Both the position numbers and the translations under genes were made by a program. A model generated the notes under the pieces. The model saw only the letters and a program-made list of their open reading frames with translations, did not search any database and had not been told where the DNA came from. From Anastrepha obliqua (Eukaryota; Arthropoda; Insecta; Diptera; Tephritidae), in contig NC_072893.1 in assembly GCF_027943255.1 (NCBI RefSeq), positions 112,963,784 to 113,027,783 on the forward strand: a stretch of 64,000 nt of DNA, in the 5' to 3' direction. Positions 55,525-64,000 of this stretch are shown here, one piece after another. How positions within the stretch are numbered: the first letter of the stretch is position 1; each line of letters starts with the position of its first letter.

Positions 55525-57400
55525 GTATCGTGCGATACCCATCCAAAAGACTTAAGACCGATATCTCTCTCCTCCTTCCTATTGAAAACTTTGGAGAGGT
55601 TGATAGAATTTCACTTAAGCCTAACTATAGATAGAAATCTTATCTCTACGTCACAATATGCCTACACGAAAGGGAAATCGGTAGAGACAGCTCTACATAA
55701 CCTTATTTACACGGCAGAGAGTTCACTGCACAAACAGGAATTTACTTTAGCCGCTTTCCTTGATATTGAAGGGGCCTTTAACAATGTTGAAGGGGGGGGG
55801 GGGGGGGCGGGGGTAAATTTGTATCTACATTAACAGACCTAATACAAAATGCTCTAGATATACTTTCTAGGTGGGCAGGAAAGTGTGGTCTAGGAGTCAA
55901 CCCAGACAAAACACAACTCATATTGTTCACTAGGAAACACAGAATCCCTCAGCTAAGTCCAATTATGCTCAAAGGGGAAGCTCTTGTAATTTCGGAAGAA
56001 ACCAAGTACTTGGGACTAAACATAGATAGGAAACTGACTTGTAAGTCAAACACCTTAGAAAGAGTCAGGAAAGCGAACCTAGCTTTTTATGCCTGCAAGA
56101 GAGCTTTAGGTAAGACCTGGGGAATTAAACCTAAGGTTGCTCATCGGCTCTACACTGCTGTCGTCAGACCCATTCTTCTATATGGAAATGTTGTCTGGTG
56201 GTGTGCTATGCAGAAAAAAACCTATTCTAATTTATTGAATAAGGTGCAGAGATCAGTGGAACTAGCAATATGTGGCGCCATGAAAACAATGGCTTTGGAC
56301 ATTATGCTACATCTGCCACCCCTAGATCTCTTCTGCAAATACTCAGCGGCCTGCCCCGCTTTAAGGCTCAAAGCGAGCTCACAATGGAGAACTGTCACAC
56401 ATGGACATTCAACCATTTTAGACTCCTACACGGATATACCCAGTGACTGTGATTATCACCCTCCCATTCTTTGCTTCGAAAGGAATTTCCTAATGAAAAT
56501 CTCTTCTAGACTGGAATGGCTTGAAGAAGATCCAACACCCAATACATCCGTTAAGATCTACACGGACAGATCCAAAATGGACACCGGTGTAGGATTAGGG
56601 TTATTTTGCGAAGAGCTTTCTATTAGTGAATCCTTTAAATTACCGGATCACTGTAGCGTTTTTCAAGCGGAAATAAACGCTATTCATGAAGCCTTAAAAT
56701 GGTTAAAGATAAACAGAATATCATCAACGGATATCTGCATTCTATCAGACAGCCAAGCTGCCCTACGAGCCCTGGATGCATTCCAAACAACATCAAGGAG
56801 TGTCTTACGTTGTCGCCAATCTCTAAATGAGATGGCCAAACAATATCGAATAATATTATGCTGGGTCCCAGGCCACAGAGATATACCAGGGAACTGTAGG
56901 GCAGACCAACTTGCAAGAGAAGGTACCTGTATGCCAGACATAAGTAATTTTATGGAGATACCTCTCGCAACTTGTAAGCTTCTCATTAAGGACGCACTAA
57001 TCAATTCTGCAAATCAAAGATGGATTAGCGCTAACACCTGCGAAATTGCTAGGCAAACATGGCCAAGGCTAAATTTACGTCTGTCCATGAGTATTATAAA
57101 ACTGAGTAGACTTCAAATCAGGACCTTAGTAGGGGCTCTCACAGGACATTGTCTCATAGGAAATCATGCAAGGAGATTAGGCGTATACACGCATGATTTC
57201 TGTCGTAGCTGCAGAAATGAGGAGGAATTGGAAACAATTCAACACCTTTTTTGAACATGCCCGGCTCTAGTCAGAAGCAGAAACCGATTTTTCCTCGTGC
57301 GAGGTACTTTCAATAAATTTTGAGTATGTCGGGATCAATTCTGGACAAGTAGTAGTTTGAATTGCTAGAATATACGAACCATAAATCCGATTAGCTCCGG
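55525..57400 (+). pseudogene. Non-LTR retrotransposon with RT palm replaced by a G-run
   Basis: The plus strand reads LKTLERLIEFHL, YAYTKGKSVETALHNLIY and AAFLDIEGAFNNVE. It then runs into a 22-base G tract (55792-55813, one C) and resumes with LTDLIQNALDILSRW and NPDKTQLILF. The RT blocks between, including GTPQGG and YADD, are missing. A 443-codon open frame (55923-57254) holds the thumb (YLGLNIDRKLTCKSN), RNase H (YTDRSKMD, FQAEINAIHEALK, LSDSQAALRAL, WVPGHRDIPGNCRADQLAR) and the finger CRSCRNEEELETIQHLF. A stop follows, with degraded C-terminal codons to about 57400. It is related to, but clearly diverged from, the copy at 22820. Confidence 0.85.
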
Positions 57401-57419
57401 TAGCTTATAAACGGCAGTC

Positions 57420-57830
57420 GAGTGAACCTCATTTGGTATTCTACAGTATGGCCTATTCACAATTGGATATATCTATGTTATTTATCTAGCACAAAGGTGG
57501 AAAATCTTAATAATAGTCGAAAATCGAATATGCCGTAATGACGTTGGCATTTGCTCCCTTGGAGACTGCGATTTGACATCATTAGACAATTTTTGGTGGA
57601 ACGCTCTTAATTATAAATGTTTGGCCAATGATCAAGAGATAATTCAATAGTTGAAATTTGAAAACGTTATCATCATTGTTGTGACAAATGGCAAAATGGA
57701 AATGTACTGAAGAATTGGGTTGACCGCATGTAAGAATGAAAAATTGGTTGACAGTTACAGTAAAGCCAGTCGTGAAAGTTTTTTGAATGATGGGATTTGA
57801 AGTGTCATGTTCAAAAAATTTCAACAAAAC
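57420..57830 (+). pseudogene. Degenerate DDE_3 (Tc1/mariner superfamily) transposase remnant
   Basis: The plus strand reads MAYSQLDISMLF near 57448, like an N-terminus, and soon after GDCDLTSLDNFWWNALNYKC, like the third-Asp block (CDLTPLDYFLWG). RIGLTAC then sits where KNWTDRV is usual. The large middle part is missing, as in an internally deleted copy. It resembles 15650-16005. Confidence 0.5.
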
Positions 57831-58084
57831 AACAAAAAAAGAATGATTTGATTATGAATATACAGGGTGCGTTCGGTATTTAGAACTATTTAGTGTCAAT
57901 TTTGAACAAACTTTAATGAAACTTTGCGAATTTTGTGGAGAACATTAACCTAGTATCTAGGTTATCTATCTACCATAGCCATATCTATAAAATCATTGAA
58001 TAAAATTTCGATTAACTGCATAACCTCCTCGATCGAGGTTCGGAAACTTATTCATGTTGTCTATAACGGTATTAATTGCAACCT

Positions 58085-58309
58085 TCAGAGAAGAAATAGT
58101 GTTATGAGGATCTTATTGGTTTCAAACTGAACTACGCCCCATACATAGTAATTCAAGGGATTAAGGTCTGAGGAGTTAGACCGCCATAAGTTCGTTGTTC
58201 TGTGATAATGGAAATTTTCAATCATCCAATGTTGTATCGCCATCGCTTTGTGTGAAGGGGCAGAGTCTTGCTGAAATATATATGGGCTGTTACCAAGTAC
58301 ACTAACCAT
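58085..58309 (-). pseudogene. Tc1-like transposase fragment
   Basis: The minus strand reads YIFQQDSAPSHKAMAIQHW (second Asp), ENFHYH and SSDLNPLNYYVWGVVQFET. The third block normally reads PLDYYVWG, and the catalytic Asp is Asn here. The first Asp region is not present. It is inactive. Confidence 0.75.
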
Positions 58310-58400
58310 CCAGCGCTTAACTAGAACCTAGAACCTCGATATATGTGTGATTTGCAAATATAGCGACGATTAATGCAAGTCTCTTCATTTCTTGAATTAA

Positions 58401-59428
58401 GGGGATATTCTGGTCTAGGCGCCTTAATTTTAGGTATTTTTAAAACTAAGATAAAAAAAAATGAAAAACATTTTTACCATAAATTTTTTTTATTATTTTA
58501 TTAATATTGGAAAAGTATAAAAAAAAAACATAAAAAAAATAAAAAAATCTTGGAATGGAAATGGAACAAAAAATGAAAAACATTATTATTATCCTTTTTT
58601 TATGGTTTTTATTAATATTGGAAAAGTGTAAAGGAAATAAATTAATAAAAAACAAAAAATAAAAAAAAACGTGGAATTACAGGAGTGGGGGCCACATAAA
58701 AAACGGTGCTCCTTGGTTGACATGATTCCAACCCTTTTAGTGATCTAAAACAAACAAATTAAAAAAATTCTTTATTAGTTAGGATGTCGCTATCGGAGTA
58801 CGTCAAATCAAAGAAAAAAATTCACAAAATGGCGTCAACTTGAAAAAAAACTGTTTACCCTCTTTCTTTTACCTTTTCAAATTTTATAAAAATACTTCAA
58901 ACTTAAATTTTTCAAAATCCGAGGCATCGCGCCTGCAGATGTATAATAAAAAATTCTTATCAAACTTTAATGCGATCGTTCAAGTAAAACTTGAGATATC
59001 ATGACGACCATCTCAAAAAAAGGAGTTTTGGGAAAATCGCGTTTGAAGTTTGAGCAACGATTCCAATATAATAACTTGGATCATAATATTTACTACTCAC
59101 TGTGGATTAATCGGCGATATATTACATTTCCAGGTATATATTATAGAAGTACAAAATATATATATATGTATAGAATAAATAGCGGTTGTGTGGGATACAA
59201 AAGATTTTCTGGAAAGAACGAGTCCTCAAGTCGTCCGGTAACATCTGCCATTCATTGTGCGATTCGCTCCACTCAGCCGGCTTAGACGCCACGTCACAAA
59301 ATCGGCTGTATCTCCGAAAATAATTCGAATTTTGAAAAATCCGTTGAAGGGCATATTTTTGAAGGTTAGACCTTTGAAAATATGCAAAAAAAATCGATTT
59401 TTTCAAATTTCTAGACCAGAATACGCCC
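58401..59428 (+). mobile_element. 1.03-kb TTAA-flanked element A2 (family 3), complete copy
   Basis: The left end GGGGATATTCTGGTCTAG and the right end in reverse complement GGGCGTATTCTGGTCTAG match at all but two positions. TTAA flanks both (58397-58400 and 59429-59432). It interrupts the Tc1-like element F. An internal stretch is duplicated (TATTAATATTGGAAAAGT at 58500 and 58610). No gene is present. A fragmentary second copy (A1) lies at 44219-49226. Confidence 0.87.
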
Positions 59429-59544
59429 TTAAGTTGTAGTCCTCCATGTCTTATCTGGAAAAAATCAAAACAAAAAATAATGGTGTCGGGAGTTATAGCC
59501 ACATATGACATATGCATGCTCTCAACTACCGTATGCACCCTGTA

Positions 59545-60378
59545 ATAAGATTTCAAATTTGTATAAAAACTTTGCGGAAAGTGCTCTTTTTTCAGATAAT
59601 ACCAAACAATTATAAATTTCTTCAACGTATATCCCTTAAATATCGACACACTTATTCCACCGTATGTGGCTTCTAGACAGTACTAAGGAGTATGCTAAGG
59701 AGCTGCTCTCACGGTACTCACGCCCCATAGCTCCATAGTTCCATAAAATCGATAGCGTGAATAAAGGCTCCCAGTCAATTTACATCAGCCGCAGTTCGAA
59801 AGACACACACTCCGTCGATGAGTTTGCTTGATCTAATAAAGCTATAGCAGGAATAAAAATTGTTGCTATACTTTTTCTACTCTATTCTCAATGTAGGAAA
59901 TACAATTTCTATACTACCTCTCATGCAACATTTCAAATGCGCTCCTCTCTATAACCGTTCGATACGCTACGGGTTGAAATCGATATGTGATAATGAGAGC
60001 AGCGGTTTTTTCAATGTGTTCCGGACTTTGAGGTATTATGCACTGATATGTCCTTGAATCGGGTCTTTGGATACATTAACACCACTTTTTTCAAAACTGT
60101 TTCAATCTCTCGAAACGATAACTTTGGCTTGGTCACAAACAAGTCAATGATCTTCTTATCTTGCTTTGGATCGGTCTCGTCTGGGGAAGGGCCTTCGTCA
60201 CTATTTTTAACTGCAGTATATCGTTGCAGACAGATTGTATTTAATAAATTGAGTTATAAGCAAAAACAAAAAAAGAGTTTTATAAAAATCCCTATTAAAA
60301 AGTAGGAAATTTTGTTGAAAATTTAATGATATTTTCTGAATTTCTTACAAAGTTTAGAACCACAATTCATATGGCTTA
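59545..60378. other. No recognised feature
   Basis: Short frames without recognisable content. Confidence 0.5.
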
Positions 60379-60380
60379 TA

Positions 60381-61632
60381 CGAGGGGTGCTTTTTATATT
60401 TCGGGATTTGGCAACCCTGGTTTTGCAATCTGGCAACTGACAGCTGTATCGCAAAGTTTGACATATTTTGGCTTTTACGTACTCAGAACGTTTTGAAATA
60501 CCAGCGCTTTTTTGTTGTTTACAGTAACTTAAAAGATTCATCTCGGTCCAAAAATGGAATTAAATCGTGAACATTTTCGTGCGATTATTTTTTACAACTT
60601 TCGACGTGGATTAACTCAGCAACATTGCATGGATGAACTTCATTCATTTTTTGGCGATGAAGCTCCATGAAGGACCAGTGTTTATCGATGGTATGGTGAA
60701 TTCAATCGTGGTCGTAGTTCACTCCAAGACGAATTTCGTGAAGGTCGAACTGATATTGCAAGATCGTCATGTGACCTATCATGAGATTGAGACAATCTTA
60801 GGCATTAGTGGGACCAGCATACATTCAATATTGCATAAACATTTGACTGTCAATAAAATTTGTTCGCGTTGGATCCCACACAATTTGTCAATCGCTCAAA
60901 AACAGGCTCGTGTCGATTGGTCGACGGAAATGCTCAAAAAATACGATCGCGGGGCTTCGAAACACGTCTGTGACATCGTGAGAGGTGATGAATCATGATT
61001 TACACGTATGAGCCCGAAAGTAAACAGCAGTCGACTGTATGGGTGTTTCAAGATGAGCCAAATCCAACAAAAGTTGTTCGCGCACGAAGCACTTCCAAGC
61101 AAATGGTCGCCTGTTTTTTCGGAAAAACTGGACATGTCGCAATCATACCACTAGAACAACGCAGAACAGTAAATTCTGAGTGCTACATAACCATTTGTTT
61201 GCCAGTTGTCTTCCAAGAAATTAGGAAAACCAATCGCCAAAGATGGATCACTCTTCACCAGGACAATGCGAGCTCTCACACATCGGCTCAAACAGCTGCA
61301 TTTTTGAGCACCCAAAACATCGAATTAATGGGTCATCCGCCGTATACTCGTAGTCCTGACTTGGCACCGACTGACTTCTTTTTATTCCCGTACCTAAAAA
61401 ACAAACTGAGAGGTCAACGTTTTTCGACACCTGAAGAAGCGGTTGCGGCATTCAGAATGCAAGTTTTGGAGGTACCTCATTCAGAGTGGCAAAAGTGCTT
61501 CGACAATTGGTTCAAACGCATGCAAAAGTGTATAGATCTTCATGGAGAATATTTTGAAAAACAATAAAGTGATTTTCGATGATTAAAATTTGTTTTTGTT
61601 CTCTAATCCCGACATATAAAAGGCACCCCTCG
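60381..61632 (+). mobile_element. Near-complete mariner-like element (G), 1252 bp
   Basis: The left end CGAGGGGTGCTTTTTATATT and the right end in reverse complement CGAGGGGTGCCTTTTATATG continue as inverted repeats for about 28 bp. TA flanks both (60379-60380 and 61633-61634). The length is typical for mariner. The gene on the plus strand is nearly complete but has a few breaks. This is the best-preserved DNA transposon in the window. Confidence 0.9.
60554..61567 (+). pseudogene. Mariner G transposase, few disabling changes
   Basis: From ATG 60554 it reads MELNREHFRAIIFYNFRRGL and an in-frame TGA in place of a codon after GDEAP. A frameshift moves the second helix-turn-helix (YHEIETILGISGTSIHSILH) to another frame. 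After a one-base loss at about 60996 (first Asp in GDES) the original frame returns with YTYEPESKQQS. The second Asp is in LHQDNASSHTS and the third in SPDLAPTDFFLFPYLKN. Thirty-six residues separate the second and third Asp against 34 in classic mariners, because of an extra two residues in PPYTRSPDL. It ends HGEYFEKQ at 61567. All three catalytic Asp remain, with an estimated three lesions. Confidence 0.88.
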
Positions 61633-61634
61633 TA

Positions 61635-62944
61635 TGTATTAAAGATGATATACATACATTTTTTTGAAAATTAAGTTAAGCTTAAAATAAAATAGTTAAA
61701 TGTATAAATGTATAATCCTTAGAAGATTTTTTCCGACGAGTGTATTTTATAGGAACCCTGCAGCCATAGTGGCACTGAAGAATGTATCGAACTTGAGCTT
61801 GTTTTACCTCCATTTTGGAACAGTGTAGCACACAACTGACTTCACTAAATACATACAAAAGTGACAAATAATTTGTTTCGAACTGCAATGCCATCTCCGT
61901 ATAATGTGAACCGATGCAACGTACCAATGATACGTCTCTAAAGAGATCTGTTTTTTATTTCATCGAAAATGAGAAAAATCAAAATCTTTGAATTCGTATC
62001 TCATTTGCGATTTGCGATATCATCAGCATCATAGTATTACAGTTCGGAATGAACCATTGCTTCCGTTCATTTGCGATATACTTAAACCTCATTAAAAATT
62101 TTCTTAGGTAAACCAAGAATATGCAGGTAAATTTTTGTCCAATTCTATTGAGTTTGTAAAAGAACGTCCAACGCCAACTTTCTGCTAAAGCAATTCCACA
62201 AACATATTCACCATTTAATTGGAAGTAATACAAATTCAATATTAGTTTACTACCGCTCCACTCCTTCTGAAACTACAGGCCGTACACTGTTATAGTCTCT
62301 TGAGCGCCGCGCGAATACTGCTAAGTTGACACATATTTATATTTATACAGTTATGTATAGTATGTATGTATACAGGTGCTAATGTGCAAGACACCTATGA
62401 ATGAATGTATGTGTGTGTGCGTATCCATGTACTTATATGTATGCGCACTCACATGTTGAATGTTGACCAAAGACATTGCGTACGCTCTGAGTCAATTGAT
62501 GCGAGTATAGCATAGACACACGTACATACATACCTGCCTACTTGTAACGAAATTAGTTGAACAAATACATAAAAATACTTATTTGCCCATGTATGAAATT
62601 TCATTTGAATAATTCAGTATGAGAAGCGACTGACCTTGGCGACACTTTTGCGTGCAAGCGAAAGAAGTGAATGATTTAGAAAGTAATTAAATAGAATTAT
62701 TTTTGATGCACTGCAAAATGGTGGTATTCACTATACTGGTATCGATTTCTAGAATTTAAAATTTTTTCTTTACTTTAAAGGTTCGTTTCTGTTTTGCACG
62801 GTTTTAAAGAAACACCCAAAAACTCTTAAAACTCAAGATTTGCAAGACAATTTAATAAAAATTTGCATTGAAATTCTCATGATTTTTGTCAGAAAATTTT
62901 TAGGTTTGTTCAGCGAACGGTTGTTACTGTTGTACCAGTAATAC
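61635..62944. other. No recognised gene
   Basis: A TATG-type microsatellite lies at 62350-62450. An ATCATCAGCATCATAG-like run near 62020 is reminiscent of the LINE tail at 38580 but is not otherwise supported. Confidence 0.45.
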
Positions 62945-63621
62945 AAGCTCTGAGCAGGAAACAGATTGGAGTCTTCAGTGACAGTCAGGCTGCATTGAAG
63001 GCCCTGGAGAACGCGAAGCAAACCTCAAAGATTGTTCAAGAATGTAAGAAGAAGGTTAATTCTGTCGCAAGACAAAACAGGCTTGTACTTATATGGGTTC
63101 CGGGACACTCCGGTGTTCATGGAAACGAAATTGCCGACGAATTGGCCAACCGTGGATCAGCGGTGCCCCCACAGGGGCCAGAGCCAATAATCGGAATCAG
63201 TCCCGCAGGAATCAAGAATTGGATCAGCCATTATGTAATCAATCTACATAAAGAGCGATGGTCCGGTCTGGAACGCTGCAGAACTGCAAAGTGTTTTGTT
63301 ACAAGTCCAAACAGAAAACTGTCAAACTTTCTACTAAAACTTAGAAGGAAAGATATTTGGTTGATGGTCGGCATCATTACAGGACACAACCCATGGGGTC
63401 AGCACATGACCACCATTGGAATCATCGAGAACCCGGTATGCCTGTCATGCTTGGAGAAGGCGGATAGCACTGATCACTTTCTCTGTGAGTGTCCTGCCTT
63501 TGCTAGAGCACGACTACGAGTATTGGGTTCCGATGTCATAAGAATGACTAATATTCGTTCTCTAAAACTGGAGGATATTTACAGATTTGCCAAAGAATCT
63601 GGAAAATTCTCACAGGACTAA
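62945..63621 (+). pseudogene. Non-LTR RNase H and C-terminus, open but 5'-truncated
   Basis: The plus strand is open from about 62945 to the stop at 63621 and reads GVFSDSQAALKALENAK, IWVPGHSGVHGNEIADELA, DIWLMVGIITGHNPWG and CLSCLEKADSTDHFLCECPA. It lacks the first RNase H acids (TDGSK and the Glu block) and the whole RT, so it is a 3' piece. The open 208-codon stretch suggests a younger copy than most here. A pyrimidine-rich 3' non-coding stretch (63622-63700) follows. Confidence 0.78.
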
Positions 63622-63813
63622 CTACCTCTATCTCTGTCTCTATTCTTTCCTATCTCTTTCTCTAATACTTTTCTCCTTCCCTCCTTGACTATCTACCCCC
63701 TTTCCAGAGCTTTAAATACAATGGGCTCTTTAGCCTGAGTGTTTTAGGAGCCACCAAATCTCTTGGTGCTCCTTGGCTCGACCTTTTCAAATTCAATACA
63801 AGCTCTGTCGTCT

Positions 63814-64000
63814 TCTTCTTAATTGGCGCTATAACCGCTTACGCGATTTTGGCCGAGTTTAACAAAGCGGGCCAGTCGTTTCCTTCTCGTGCTAACCAGC
63901 GCCAGTTGGACACACCAAGTGAAGCCAAGTCCTTCTCCACCTGATCATTCCAACGCAGAGGAGACCTTTCTCTTCCTCTGCTACCACCACCTGGTACCGC
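63814..64000 (-). mobile_element. 3' end of an RTE-like LINE, cut by the window edge
   Basis: On the minus strand this carries GGCCAAAATCGCGTAAGCGG, TTCACTTGGTGTGTCCAACT and, further in, a coding end with RWNDQVEKDLASLGVSNW in one frame. It is the same family as 26695-26820, 37608-38050 and 55410-55510 and may continue beyond the window. Confidence 0.75.

Larger units (their letters stand above)
57863..59542 (-). mobile_element. Tc1-like element (F), deleted and split by TTAA element A2
   Basis: The left end CAGGGTGCGTTCGGTA and the right end in reverse complement CAGGGTGCATACGGTA form inverted repeats, with TA outside both (57861-57862 and 59543-59544). The TTAA element at 58401-59428 lies inside. 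Without it the element would be only about 650 bp, so it was already internally deleted. A transposase fragment lies on the minus strand. Confidence 0.82.

Noticed and set aside
2870..59428. Assigning the TTAA elements to piggyBac
   Set aside because: TTAA duplication alone does not decide between piggyBac and Kolobok-type superfamilies, and no transposase is present.
1..64000. Endogenous retrovirus or other viral insertions
   Set aside because: No gag, protease, integrase, envelope, LTR pair or other viral signature was seen; all reverse transcriptase pieces are of non-LTR type.

Overview
The window looks like a transposon-rich stretch of a higher dipteran genome. The base composition is AT-rich with TATG-type microsatellites. 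It holds several mariner lineages, Tigger/pogo, hAT-like and MULE DNA elements, RNase H-bearing non-LTR retrotransposon pieces, RTE-like LINE pieces, and a tRNA-derived SINE whose head reads as a tRNA-like A box and B box. A tephritid fruit fly is my best guess, but that is inference from remembered repeat families and not proven here. I recognise no host protein-coding gene, rRNA, stand-alone tRNA gene, CRISPR or viral gene. Nearly every coding signal is a broken transposon gene.

Layout. 0-6 kb: small inverted-repeat elements, a deletion-derivative hAT element with an 8-bp target duplication (658-1801), a TTAA-flanked element with G-rich ends (2870-3539) and a broken Tigger transposase (4287-5607). 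7-18 kb: two closely related mariner fossils (7131-8332 and 16850-18087) flanking a 1.6-kb TTAAC-type satellite with higher-order repeats that is itself interrupted by a SINE. 19-25 kb: a scrapyard of non-LTR RT and RNase H pieces on both strands, the best being 22820-24690. 26.9-29.2 kb: a Tigger element with intact ends and TA duplication but a deleted third catalytic Asp. 29-34 kb: three mariner fossils, one split by two separate copies of a 128-bp SINE. 35-43 kb: more non-LTR and RTE-like pieces, including one interrupted by a tRNA-SINE with a 9-bp target duplication, and a perfect 179-bp-period tandem duplication.

The most striking locus is 43487-49692, four elements nested like Russian dolls. 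A mellifera-type mariner is split by a TTAA-family element. That element is split by a 4.3-kb MULE with a perfect 9-bp target duplication. The MULE contains a 2.1-kb element with near-perfect inverted repeats of about 148 bp, carrying on the opposite strand a broken gene of an uncharacterised protein family.

50.8-54.0 kb is an extremely AT-rich satellite-like block with direct and inverted monomers, into which a 756-bp TTAA element jumped. 55.5-57.4 kb holds a non-LTR copy whose RT palm is replaced by a G-run, yet with a 443-codon open frame downstream. 57.9-59.5 kb is a Tc1-like element interrupted by a second copy of the TTAA element seen in the nest. 60.4-61.6 kb is an almost complete mariner with matching ends. 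The window closes with a well-preserved non-LTR C-terminus and an RTE-type tail.

The parts do not form a pathway. They are layers of successive insertions, and their mutual interruptions give a relative chronology.
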